Part shown: one piece after another, positions 27,592-36,065 of the stretch | How the letters are laid out: every line of letters starts with the position of its first letter | How positions within the stretch are numbered: position 1 is the first letter of the stretch | Source of the DNA: Fluctibacter halophilus | GTDB taxonomy: Bacteria; Pseudomonadota; Gammaproteobacteria; Enterobacterales; Alteromonadaceae | Length of the DNA: 64,000 bases | Reading direction: 5' to 3' | NCBI RefSeq assembly: GCF_020687825.1 | Contig: NZ_JAJEWP010000001.1 | Span: 914,433 to 978,432 of the forward strand | The notes under the pieces: model-generated | Told to the model about the DNA's origin: nothing | Databases searched by the model: none | What the model saw: the letters and a program-made list of their open reading frames with translations, nothing else | Made by a program: the position numbers and the translations under genes

Positions 27592-29022
27592 ATGAAACCT
27601 GTGGTACTAGCTGGTGGCAGTGGTAGCCGCCTATGGCCAAAATCCCGCGCTGCATTACCCAAGCAGTTCTTATCGCTAACCTCCGAGCACTCTATGTTGC
27701 AGGAAACGTTTTTACGTCTAGAGGGCCTGGACGCCGGTGACCCAATCGTTATCTGTAACGAAGCACATCGCTTCCTCGTTGCTGAACAATTACGTCAGCA
27801 AGATATCCAGCACGGTGGCATCTTACTTGAACCCGTAGGGCGCAATACGGCGCCGGCAATCGCTTTGGCAGCGTTGCATGCCCGTCAGCAGGGCGAGGAT
27901 CCTGTACTTCTAGTGTTGGCTGCAGACCACCTGATTCAGGATACCAAGGCATTCCATAAAGCCATACAACATGCCGAGCGACTGGCTGAAGACGGAAATC
28001 TCGTTACTTTTGGTATCGTACCTGACAGTCCACATACGGGTTACGGTTACATCCGTCGCGGTGAGCAGTTGGATCAGGCCGAAACCGGATTTGCGGTCGC
28101 CGAGTTCGTTGAAAAACCGGACATGGAAACTGCTAAAGGCTATGTTTCAAACGGTGATTACCTGTGGAACAGCGGTATGTTTATGTTTAAAGCCAGCCGC
28201 TATCTGGAAGAACTGAAGGCAAATGCGCCGGAAATCTTGAATGTGTGTGAGCAAGCCTTTGAAACAGAATCACAGGATCTGGACTTTGTGCGCATCGATG
28301 CTGATATTTTTGCTCAGTGCCCGGAGGACTCAATTGACTACGCGGTGATGGAAAAGACCGATGCCGCAGCGGTCGTGCCGCTGGACGCTGGCTGGAACGA
28401 TGTCGGTAGCTGGTCCTCGTTGTGGGAAACGGCGCAACGCAAAGATGCCCAAGGCAATGTCACCGTCGGTGATGTGATGATGCACGATACCCATGACAGT
28501 TATATCAACGCCGAAGAGCGTCTGATTGCGGTGGTGGGTCTGGATAATGTGGTGGTGGTTGAAACCAAAGACGCCATACTGGTGGCCGACAAAAATAAAG
28601 TTCAGGACATCAAGCATGTGGTGAATACCCTCAAAGAACAGCATCGCCCCGAGTTTGAATTCCACCGTGAAGTGTTCCGTCCCTGGGGCAGCTATGACTC
28701 TATTGACAACGGTGAGCGCTTCCAGGTCAAACGCATCACGGTCAAGCCCGGCGAGAAGCTTTCAGTTCAAATGCATCATCATCGTGCTGAACACTGGATT
28801 GTGGTGTCTGGCACCGCCAAGGTCACCAATGGCGATGAAACCTTTTTGGTCACAGAAAATGAATCGACCTACATTCCCATCGGCGTTGTGCATGCGTTGG
28901 AAAACCCCGGCAAAGTGCCTCTGGAGTTGATTGAGGTGCAGTCGGGCAGTTACCTGGGTGAAGACGATATTGTGCGTTTTTCTGATCGCTATGGGCGAGT
29001 GGATGCGACCGACAATGACTGA
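27592..29022 (+). CDS. manC: Mannose-1-phosphate guanylyltransferase / mannose-6-phosphate isomerase
   Basis: The 476-residue bifunctional type II enzyme makes GDP-mannose from mannose-1-phosphate and GTP, and can isomerise fructose-6-phosphate and mannose-6-phosphate. The N-terminal nucleotidyltransferase domain has [15 protein letters not shown] and FVEKPD. The C-terminal cupin has [20 protein letters not shown] and [12 protein letters not shown]. It overlaps manB by 8 bp, so the two GDP-mannose steps are coupled. The product would feed exopolysaccharide or LPS sugars, but no glycosyltransferase genes lie nearby. Confidence 0.95.
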   Translation: MKPVVLAGGSGSRLWPKSRAALPKQFLSLTSEHSMLQETFLRLEGLDAGDPIVICNEAHRFLVAEQLRQQDIQHGGILLEPVGRNTAPAIALAALHARQQGEDPVLLVLAADHLIQDTKAFHKAIQHAERLAEDGNLVTFGIVPDSPHTGYGYIRRGEQLDQAETGFAVAEFVEKPDMETAKGYVSNGDYLWNSGMFMFKASRYLEELKANAPEILNVCEQAFETESQDLDFVRIDADIFAQCPEDSIDYAVMEKTDAAAVVPLDAGWNDVGSWSSLWETAQRKDAQGNVTVGDVMMHDTHDSYINAEERLIAVVGLDNVVVVETKDAILVADKNKVQDIKHVVNTLKEQHRPEFEFHREVFRPWGSYDSIDNGERFQVKRITVKPGEKLSVQMHHHRAEHWIVVSGTAKVTNGDETFLVTENESTYIPIGVVHALENPGKVPLELIEVQSGSYLGEDDIVRFSDRYGRVDATDND

Positions 29023-30466
29023 GATCAGCTGTTTTAAAGCCTACGATATTCGCGGCAAGTTAAACGAGCAACTGGATGAAGACGTTGCTTACCGTATTGG
29101 CTATGCCTTTGCGACCTATCTTGGTGCTAAAAAAGTGGTGGTGGGCAGTGATGTACGACTGACATCCGAACCGCTGAAGTTTGCGCTGGCTGCCGGCCTG
29201 ATGCAGGGCGGGGCAGAAGTGTTGGATATCGGCATGGCCGGTACCGAAGAAATCTATTTTGCCACCGACCACCTGAACTGCGATGGTGGCATTGAAGTTA
29301 CCGCCAGCCATAACCCGATTGATTACAACGGCATGAAGCTGGTGCGCGAGGGGTCGCGGCCGATCAGCGGCGATACCGGTTTGTTCACCATCAAGCAGAT
29401 GGCAGAACAGCTAACCATGGCTGAGGTCGAGGATGGCTTCTATGCCTATCAGGCGGCACCCTATGACGCCAATGCTTTCCTGACCGGTTGTGGACGTTTG
29501 ACCGCCCAGGCGTTGACCGCGTACGGTAACTATCGCAGCGTATCGGTGATGGATGCCTATGTAGCGCACATGCTGGGCTATATTGATGCGCCAGCATTGA
29601 AACCTCTGAAGCTGGTGGTCAATGCAGGTAATGGTGCGGCGGGTAAGGCGTTGGATGCCATCGAACAGGGTCTGCAGCAGGCGGGTGCGCCAGTGACCTT
29701 TGTCAAAATTCATCATCAGCCTGACGGTACCTTTCCCCATGGCATACCGAACCCTCTGTTACCGGAAAGTCGTGCTGATACCGCCAATGCGGTTCGCGAG
29801 CACAAGGCGGATATGGGGATTGCCTGGGACGGTGATTTTGACCGTTGTTTTCTGTTTGATGAACGGGGCGAGTTTGTCGAAGGCTACTACATTGTCGGGT
29901 TGCTGGCACAGGCCTTCCTGAATCAGGTGCCGGGTGCAGGGATCATTTACGACCCCCGAGTGTACTGGAACACGGAAGCACTGGTCAATGAGATGGGCGG
30001 TATTCCGATCAAAAGTAAAACCGGTCATGCCTTTATCAAGGAACGTATGCGCGCCGAAAATGCTGTGTATGGCGGTGAGATGAGTGCGCACCACTATTTC
30101 CGCGATTTTGCCTATTGTGATTCAGGCATGATCCCGTGGTTACTGGTGTGTGATTTGCTGACCAAAACAGCCAAGCCCCTTTCTGCCCTGGTTGAAGAAC
30201 GCATCGCTGCCTATCCGTCATCGGGCGAGATCAACAGCGTGGTGGATGATGCCGACGCTGCCCTGCAACGGGTAATGGATAGCTATGCTGCCCAGGCTGA
30301 CGTACATGACACCACTGACGGTGTGGGCCTGGAATTCGGAAACTGGCGATTCAACTTGCGAAAATCCAATACTGAACCGGTGATCCGCCTGAATGTGGAA
30401 AGCCGTGGCGATGCCGCGTTGGTGGCCGAGAAGACCGAGGCGCTGCTGGCCCTCATTCGCCAGTAG
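29015..30466 (+). CDS. manB: Phosphomannomutase
   Basis: The 483-residue alpha-D-phosphohexomutase interconverts mannose-6-phosphate and mannose-1-phosphate. The N-terminus [15 protein letters not shown] is typical of ManB/CpsG. The phosphoserine loop is [13 protein letters not shown], the metal loop DGDFDRCF, the sugar-binding loop [10 protein letters not shown], and the phosphate-binding loop RKSNTEP. The ATG at 29015 overlaps the manC stop, and length fits CpsG (456) with a short insertion near residue 135. Upstream in-frame codons exist but lie deep in manC. Confidence 0.94.
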   Translation: MTEISCFKAYDIRGKLNEQLDEDVAYRIGYAFATYLGAKKVVVGSDVRLTSEPLKFALAAGLMQGGAEVLDIGMAGTEEIYFATDHLNCDGGIEVTASHNPIDYNGMKLVREGSRPISGDTGLFTIKQMAEQLTMAEVEDGFYAYQAAPYDANAFLTGCGRLTAQALTAYGNYRSVSVMDAYVAHMLGYIDAPALKPLKLVVNAGNGAAGKALDAIEQGLQQAGAPVTFVKIHHQPDGTFPHGIPNPLLPESRADTANAVREHKADMGIAWDGDFDRCFLFDERGEFVEGYYIVGLLAQAFLNQVPGAGIIYDPRVYWNTEALVNEMGGIPIKSKTGHAFIKERMRAENAVYGGEMSAHHYFRDFAYCDSGMIPWLLVCDLLTKTAKPLSALVEERIAAYPSSGEINSVVDDADAALQRVMDSYAAQADVHDTTDGVGLEFGNWRFNLRKSNTEPVIRLNVESRGDAALVAEKTEALLALIRQ

Positions 30467-30487
30467 GCCAACACCTTGTGGGCTGGT

Positions 30488-30895
30488 TCACGCCAGCCCA
30501 ATCATCCATACATGACAGGCAACCACAACACCGCTGATGCCAATGCGCATCAGCGCGTAGGTCCTTTGCCAATTCAGCCACAGCCCGTCGGCGACCAATA
30601 CCAGCATAAAGCTGGCCATTAATAACCACCATGCCAGCCCCTGAGGTAATTGTAGTGCCAGTAGTCCAACCAGCGACGGCAACATCGCAAACGGCAATTG
30701 ACGTGGTGATGGTGCAGGGGATTGTAGGGCATGCCACCAGTGAATACCACCCAGAAACGACAAAATGATGGCACTGTAATCGGTGAATACGTCGCGCCAC
30801 AAAGTGACGGGACTGCCGAGGGTAATGAGGAGCGGGCAAAGTACAAACGGCAAAAGACCCGCCAACGCAAACCCTAACGCTGTTTTGGGTAACAT
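30488..30895 (-). CDS. DUF3429 family inner-membrane protein
   Basis: The 135-residue protein has about four hydrophobic helices and the family-like segment FTDYSAIILSFLGGIHWW. The N-terminus is MLPKTALGFALAGLLPF. GGAG stands upstream of the ATG at 30895. The frame stays open further upstream to 31204, but that part runs antisense through the end of gltA and is not coding. Function of DUF3429 proteins is unknown. It lies downstream of gltA on the same strand, beyond a terminator. Confidence 0.85.
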   Translation of the reverse strand: MLPKTALGFALAGLLPFVLCPLLITLGSPVTLWRDVFTDYSAIILSFLGGIHWWHALQSPAPSPRQLPFAMLPSLVGLLALQLPQGLAWWLLMASFMLVLVADGLWLNWQRTYALMRIGISGVVVACHVWMIGLA

Positions 30896-30910
30896 AGACA
30901 CTCTCCGGGC

Positions 30911-30940
30911 AAAAAAATAGCGCCAAGCGGCGCTATTTTT
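30911..30940. terminator. Rho-independent terminator after gltA
   Basis: ATAGCGCC pairs with GGCGCTAT around AAGC, with A-run and T-run on either side. The minus-strand orientation serves gltA. Confidence 0.85.
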
Positions 30941-30962
30941 AGTCCTAAGACGGTGTCTTGGA

Positions 30963-32246
30963 TCAATCTTTTTTGATTGGCGTGTAGGGACGCTGGGCGT
31001 GACCGGTGTACAACTGACGGGGACGACCAATTTTCTGGCCAGGCTGAGACAGCATTTCGTGCCAGTGAGAAATCCATCCAACGGTACGTGCCAGTGCGAA
31101 AATACAGGTGAACATGTTGGTGGGAATACCGATCGCCTTGAGAATGATACCGGAGTAGAAGTCAACGTTCGGGAACAGTTTCTTCTCGGCAAAGTAGGGG
31201 TCACTCAGGGCGATTTTTTCCAGCTCCATGGCGACATCCAGTAGCGGATCCTGAATGTTCAGTTCGGCCAGTACTTCGTGACAGCTTTCGCGCATCACCG
31301 TGGCACGGGGATCGTAGTTTTTATACACACGATGGCCGAAGCCCATCAGACGGAACGGGTCATTCTTGTCTTTGGCTTTTTCGATGAATTCTGGAATACG
31401 GTCAACGCTACCGATCTCTTCCAGCATGTTCAGACACGCTTCATTGGCGCCACCGTGAGCCGGACCCCAAAGAGACGCAACACCCGCTGCGATACAGGCA
31501 TAGGGGTTTGCACCGGAAGAACCGGCTAAACGAACGGTCGAGGTGGATGCGTTTTGCTCGTGGTCAGCGTGCAGGATGAAAATACGGTCCATGGCACGGG
31601 ATACCGCATCACTGATTTGGTATTTTTCGGCCGGCACAGAGAACATCATATTCAGGAAGTTTTCTGCATAGCTCAGGTCGTTGCGTGGGTACACAAACGG
31701 CTGGCCGATGTTGTATTTGTAGCACATTGCAACCAGGGTCGGCATTTTCGCCACCAGGCGGTACGCACTGCGCAGGCGTTGTTCAGGATCTGCGATATCC
31801 AGGTCGTCATGGTAGAACGACGACATGGCACCCACCGTACCGCACAGCATTGCCATAGGGTGTGCATCACGACGGAATCCACGGAAGAAGTTATTAACCT
31901 GATCGTGAACCAGCGTGTGGCGGGTAATGGTGTTTTTGAACGTTTTATATTCTTCTGCAGTGGGCGTTTTGTCATGCAGCAGCATGTAGCACACTTCCAG
32001 ATAGTCAGCATCCCTTGCCAACTCTTCGATGGAATAGCCACGGTGCAGCAACACACCTTTGGCACCATCGATAAACGTGATGTTGGATTCGCAAGAACCA
32101 GTGGCCATGAAACCAGGGTCATATGTGAAGTAACCGTTAGCGCCCAGGCTGCGCACATCGATAACCGGGTGTCCGGCGGTGCCTTCCAGGATGGGTAGTT
32201 CGATTTCTTTGTCACCTGCTTTCAGAATGGCTTTCTGATCTGCCAT
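30963..32246 (-). CDS. gltA: Citrate synthase (type II, NADH-sensitive class)
   Basis: The 427-residue enzyme condenses acetyl-CoA and oxaloacetate to citrate. The three catalytic residues are in [25 protein letters not shown] and DFYSGI (His, His, Asp). The N-terminal domain ([22 protein letters not shown]) and length match E. coli GltA (427), the hexameric NADH-inhibited type. It starts with GGAG upstream and is divergent from sdhCDAB across a 421-bp control region, an arrangement seen in enteric bacteria. Confidence 0.96.
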   Translation of the reverse strand: MADQKAILKAGDKEIELPILEGTAGHPVIDVRSLGANGYFTYDPGFMATGSCESNITFIDGAKGVLLHRGYSIEELARDADYLEVCYMLLHDKTPTAEEYKTFKNTITRHTLVHDQVNNFFRGFRRDAHPMAMLCGTVGAMSSFYHDDLDIADPEQRLRSAYRLVAKMPTLVAMCYKYNIGQPFVYPRNDLSYAENFLNMMFSVPAEKYQISDAVSRAMDRIFILHADHEQNASTSTVRLAGSSGANPYACIAAGVASLWGPAHGGANEACLNMLEEIGSVDRIPEFIEKAKDKNDPFRLMGFGHRVYKNYDPRATVMRESCHEVLAELNIQDPLLDVAMELEKIALSDPYFAEKKLFPNVDFYSGIILKAIGIPTNMFTCIFALARTVGWISHWHEMLSQPGQKIGRPRQLYTGHAQRPYTPIKKD

Positions 32247-32667
32247 AAGATGCTCTCCTCAGAATGGTTCCGTGAGTGGCAATCGGACCAAAAGGTATAT
32301 TGCCAGGGAAAAAAGTGTGCGTATTTGTACTTATAAAGTCCGTTCAAGTCAATTTTAATGCACTTATGCCCAATATCTATTCTGTTTATTAAACTATTGT
32401 ATATGTTTCCACCAAATGAATTGGATCATAAGCCTTTATTACAGAACAAAAATTGTAATTAATGAAAACGCTGGATATACTTTGCAGCTGTTAAATGACG
32501 GTATTTAAAAGGTTTGTTAACCATTTAACAAAGCACATACAAGTTGTTTACAAGTGAACAAAAACGCTCGTTTGATTTTCGCATCGTCCATCGGCATGTT
32601 GAGTGCAACACTGATATACCGGACGAATAAATATTGATAACCCTACGGTTAGTACAGGCAACAAATC
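32247..32667. promoter_or_regulatory. gltA–sdhC divergent control region
   Basis: This 421-bp gap is AT-rich and holds no supported gene. It must contain the promoters of gltA (-) and sdhCDAB (+). The most striking element is the perfect inverted repeat at 32513–32532. TGTTAA-type hexamers occur at 32489, 32515 and, inverted, 32525, and TGTTTA at 32545. These recall the TGTTAA units of ArcA sites that repress sdh and gltA in E. coli. ArcA control is inference only. Confidence 0.6.
32513..32532. promoter_or_regulatory. Perfect 20-bp inverted repeat, candidate operator
   Basis: TTTGTTAA and TTAACAAA flank CCAT with no mismatch. It lies about 136 bp upstream of the sdhC start. AT-rich composition and lack of a T-tract make a terminator unlikely. 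Confidence 0.45.
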
Positions 32668-33042
32668 GTGAAAAAGCAAAGACCCGTAAATCTACAACTC
32701 AATACGATTAGTTTTCCGCCCTCTGCCATTGTTTCCATTCTTCACCGGGTGACCGGTGTGGCGATGTTCTTCGCGCTGATTTTCGTGATCGGTGCGTGGG
32801 GAATGGCGCTGGAGTCGCGTGAAGGCTTCCAACAAGTGCAGGAATGTATGAACGGATGGTTTGGCAAAGTGATTGCCATTGGTACCGTTTCTGCTTTGAT
32901 TTATCACATCCTGGGCGGTATCCGCCACATGATCATGGACAAAGGCCACTGGGAAGAGCTTGAGTCCGGTAACAACAGCGCGAAAGCAATCATCGCGCTG
33001 TGGATAGTGTTAACCATCGTGGTAGGAGTTGTCCTATGGTAA
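32668..33042 (+). CDS. sdhC: Succinate dehydrogenase cytochrome b556 subunit
   Basis: The 124-residue membrane anchor has three helices and takes part in quinone and haem b binding. RPVNLQLNTISFPPSAIVSILHR is split here as RPVNLQLNTI and SILHRVTG, the latter with the conserved Ser/Arg at the quinone site. SALIYHILGGIRHMIMD carries the haem-ligand His. First gene of sdhCDAB; its stop overlaps the sdhD start by 7 bp. Confidence 0.95.
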   Translation: MKKQRPVNLQLNTISFPPSAIVSILHRVTGVAMFFALIFVIGAWGMALESREGFQQVQECMNGWFGKVIAIGTVSALIYHILGGIRHMIMDKGHWEELESGNNSAKAIIALWIVLTIVVGVVLW

Positions 33043-33383
33043 CTAATCAAGCGAGCCTTAAGCGCAATGGTGTACAAGACTTTGTCACCCTGCGTGCTAC
33101 AGCTATCGTGATTACGCTGTTTTCCTTTTATATGGCGTATTTCTTTATCTCCACTCCAACCGTGACCTACGAAATCTGGCGTGAGCTGTTTTCCGGTCTG
33201 GGTATGAAAGTGTTCACCGCAGCAACCTTGATCTCCATCATGCTGCACGTACGTATCGGCCTATGGCAGGTATTGACCGATTATGTCAAGCCTCACGGTC
33301 TGCGTTCCACACTGCAGTACCTGTTGAACCTGCTGGCGTTCGTCTACGCGGCGGCTGGCCTGTTTATTTTGTTGGAGGTGTAA
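33036..33383 (+). CDS. sdhD: Succinate dehydrogenase membrane anchor subunit
   Basis: The 115-residue protein has three membrane helices and pairs with SdhC. LRATAIVITLFSFYMAYFF forms the first helix. LHVRIGLWQVLTDYVKPHGLR holds the haem-ligand His and the conserved Asp-Tyr of the quinone site. ATG 33036 overlaps sdhC. An earlier in-frame ATG at 33000 lies inside sdhC. The stop is followed directly by the GTG of sdhA. Confidence 0.94.
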   Translation: MVTNQASLKRNGVQDFVTLRATAIVITLFSFYMAYFFISTPTVTYEIWRELFSGLGMKVFTAATLISIMLHVRIGLWQVLTDYVKPHGLRSTLQYLLNLLAFVYAAAGLFILLEV

Positions 33384-35153
33384 GTGAGTATTCCAGTTCA
33401 TGAATTCGACGCCGTTGTAATCGGCGCTGGCGGTGCGGGTATGCGCGCCGCGCTACAAATTTCACAGTCCGGTAAATCCTGTGCACTGTTGTCAAAAGTC
33501 TTTCCGACCCGTTCTCACACCGTGTCTGCTCAGGGTGGTATCACGGTCGCACTGGGCAATGCCCACGAAGACAACTGGGAATGGCACATGTACGACACCG
33601 TTAAAGGTTCCGATTATATCGGTGACCAGGACGCCATTGAATACATGTGTAAGACCGGTCCTGAAGCCATCATTGAGATGGAAAACATGGGCTTGCCGTT
33701 CTCCCGTTTTGAAAACGGAAAAATCTATCAGCGTCCTTTTGGTGGCCAGTCGAAAAACTTCGGTGGCGAGCAGGGCGCCCGTACTGCCGCAGCGGCTGAC
33801 CGTACCGGTCACGCGTTGCTGCACTTGCTGTATCAACAGAATGTAAAAAACCGCACTAAGGTGTTCAGTGAATGGTATGCACTGGATCTGGTTAAAAACC
33901 AGGACGGTGATGTTGTTGGTTGTACTGCCATCGACATTGAAACCGGTGAAGTGGTTTACTTCAAATCTAAAGCGGTCGTGCTGGCTACCGGTGGTGCAGG
34001 ACGTATCTTCGCATCGACCACCAACGCACACATCAATACCGGTGACGGTGTGGGTATGGCGTTGCGTGCCGGCGTTCCCGTACAAGACATGGAAATGTGG
34101 CAGTTCCACCCCACCGGTATCGCCGGTGCAGGTACCCTGGTAACCGAAGGTTGCCGTGGTGAAGGTGGTTATCTGCTGAACAAAGATGGTGAACGTTTCA
34201 TGGAACGTTATGCGCCGAATGCCAAAGATTTGGCCGGCCGTGACGTTGTTGCCCGTTCGATGATGACCGAAATCCGTGAAGGTCGCGGTTGTGAAGGTCC
34301 GTGGGGCACGCACATTAAATTGAAACTGGATCACCTGGGTAAAGAAGTGCTTGAGTCACGTCTGCCGGGTATTCTGGAACTGTCCCGTACCTTCGCCCAC
34401 GTCGATCCGGTCAAAGAGCCGATCCCTGTTATCCCGACCTGCCACTATATGATGGGTGGCTTGCCAACCAACGTGAACGGTCAGGTATTGACCGTTGATG
34501 AAAACGGCAATGAGTCTCACGTTAAAGGCCTGTTCGCCTGTGGTGAAATTGCCTGCGTATCGGTACACGGTGCCAACCGTCTGGGCGGTAACTCACTGCT
34601 TGACCTGGTGGTGTTTGGCCGTGCAACGGGTCTGCATCTGGGTGAAGCGATGGACGACACCGAAGCCCGTGATGCCAGCGAATCTGATCTGGACGCAGCG
34701 ATGGCCCGTTTCAATCGTTGGGAAAGCTCCGAAGCCGGTAAAGGTGAAGATCCGGTTCAAATTAAGAAAGACCTGCAACAGTGCATGCAGCTGAACTTCT
34801 CGGTATTCCGTGAAGGTGATGCCATGGCACAGGGTCTGAAAGAACTGACCGAAATCCGCGAGCGTCTGAAATCTGCCCGTCTTGACGACAAGAGCAGCGA
34901 TTTCAACACCCAGCGTATCGAGTGTCTGGAGCTGGACAACCTGATGGAAACTGCCTTCAGTACTGCCGTTGCGGCAAACTTCCGTACTGAAAGCCGTGGC
35001 GCACACAGCCGTTTCGACTTCCCGGAGCGTGATGACGAAAACTGGTTGTGTCACTCCATTTACCGTCCACAGTCTGAGTCTATGCTCAAGCGTGACGTGA
35101 ACATGTCACCAAAATTGCGCGAAGCTTTCCCTCCGAAAGCCCGTACTTATTAA
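33384..35153 (+). CDS. sdhA: Succinate dehydrogenase flavoprotein subunit
   Basis: The 589-residue catalytic subunit oxidises succinate to fumarate. The FAD motif is [14 protein letters not shown]. The covalent FAD His lies in [11 protein letters not shown] near residue 45, and the active-site Arg in [30 protein letters not shown] is the substrate region. Length matches E. coli SdhA (588). It starts with GTG immediately after the sdhD stop. Confidence 0.97.
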   Translation: MSIPVHEFDAVVIGAGGAGMRAALQISQSGKSCALLSKVFPTRSHTVSAQGGITVALGNAHEDNWEWHMYDTVKGSDYIGDQDAIEYMCKTGPEAIIEMENMGLPFSRFENGKIYQRPFGGQSKNFGGEQGARTAAAADRTGHALLHLLYQQNVKNRTKVFSEWYALDLVKNQDGDVVGCTAIDIETGEVVYFKSKAVVLATGGAGRIFASTTNAHINTGDGVGMALRAGVPVQDMEMWQFHPTGIAGAGTLVTEGCRGEGGYLLNKDGERFMERYAPNAKDLAGRDVVARSMMTEIREGRGCEGPWGTHIKLKLDHLGKEVLESRLPGILELSRTFAHVDPVKEPIPVIPTCHYMMGGLPTNVNGQVLTVDENGNESHVKGLFACGEIACVSVHGANRLGGNSLLDLVVFGRATGLHLGEAMDDTEARDASESDLDAAMARFNRWESSEAGKGEDPVQIKKDLQQCMQLNFSVFREGDAMAQGLKELTEIRERLKSARLDDKSSDFNTQRIECLELDNLMETAFSTAVAANFRTESRGAHSRFDFPERDDENWLCHSIYRPQSESMLKRDVNMSPKLREAFPPKARTY

Positions 35154-35167
35154 GGGGAGTTGTGAAG

Positions 35168-35878
35168 ATGAAATTAGCATTTTCGGTTTACCGCTATAAT
35201 CCCGATGTCGATAATGCGCCGCGCATGCAAGACTACACGCTGGAAGTGGAAGAAGGCCGTGACATGATGGTGCTGGACGCACTGCTGGCGCTGAAAGAGC
35301 AGGATCCAACCCTGTCATTCCGCCGTTCATGTCGTGAGGGCGTGTGTGGTTCAGACGGTTTAAACATGAACGGTAAAAATGGTCTGGCGTGTATTACGCC
35401 ACTGTCGGCACTGGGCAAAGGCAAGATTGTCATCCGTCCGTTGCCGGGGTTACCGGTAGTACGTGACCTTGTTGTCGACATGAGCCAGTTCTACACCCAG
35501 TATGAAAAGGTGAAGCCATACCTGATCAACGACGACAAACAGCCGCCTGCCCGTGAGCATTTGCAGTCACCAGAAGAGCGTGAGAAGCTCGACGGTCTGT
35601 ACGAGTGTATCTTGTGTGCCTGCTGTTCAACGTCTTGTCCGTCGTTCTGGTGGAATCCAGACAAGTTCATTGGCCCAGCGGGTCTGTTGCACGCGTATCG
35701 TTTTCTGATCGACAGCCGTGACACGGCGACCGATGAGCGTCTAAACGATTTGGATGATGCGTTCAGCGTGTTCCGTTGTCACGGTATCATGAACTGTGTC
35801 AATGTGTGCCCGAAAGGGTTGAACCCAACCAAAGCCATCGGTCACATTAAATCGATGCTGCTGCAACGGGCTGTTTAG
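35168..35878 (+). CDS. sdhB: Succinate dehydrogenase iron-sulfur subunit
   Basis: The 236-residue subunit carries three clusters: [2Fe-2S] ligands in CREGVCGSDGLNMNG plus a later Cys, [4Fe-4S] in CILCACCSTSCP, and [3Fe-4S] in CHGIMNCVNVCPKGLNP. It passes electrons from SdhA to quinone. GGGGAG upstream suits the ATG at 35168 better than the GTG six bases earlier. A terminator-like hairpin follows. Confidence 0.96.
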   Translation: MKLAFSVYRYNPDVDNAPRMQDYTLEVEEGRDMMVLDALLALKEQDPTLSFRRSCREGVCGSDGLNMNGKNGLACITPLSALGKGKIVIRPLPGLPVVRDLVVDMSQFYTQYEKVKPYLINDDKQPPAREHLQSPEEREKLDGLYECILCACCSTSCPSFWWNPDKFIGPAGLLHAYRFLIDSRDTATDERLNDLDDAFSVFRCHGIMNCVNVCPKGLNPTKAIGHIKSMLLQRAV

Positions 35879-35923
35879 AACACGAACCTGCAATCGTCGG
35901 TTTTTGCAGATTTGGTTACGTCT

Positions 35924-35958
35924 AAATAGCCATCCAGGTACTGGGTGGCTATTTTTTT
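35924..35958 (+). terminator. Rho-independent terminator after sdhB
   Basis: AAATAGCCA with two further C pairs matches GGGTGGCTATTT around a short loop and is followed by seven T. It may attenuate rather than block read-through into sucA, since sdh–suc read-through is known in E. coli. Confidence 0.75.
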
Positions 35959-36065
35959 GTTAAATCGACCTGATGTCCGCTTGTCGGTCATCTGTTGGCA
36001 ACTGACATTGATAGTTGTGGCAATACAGCTATCGTATTGAGAGTCTTTAATTACAAGGGACGACA

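Noticed and set aside
33492-34334. Open frame antisense to sdhA
   Set aside because: Thr/His-rich product without motifs; sdhA is fully conserved on the other strand.
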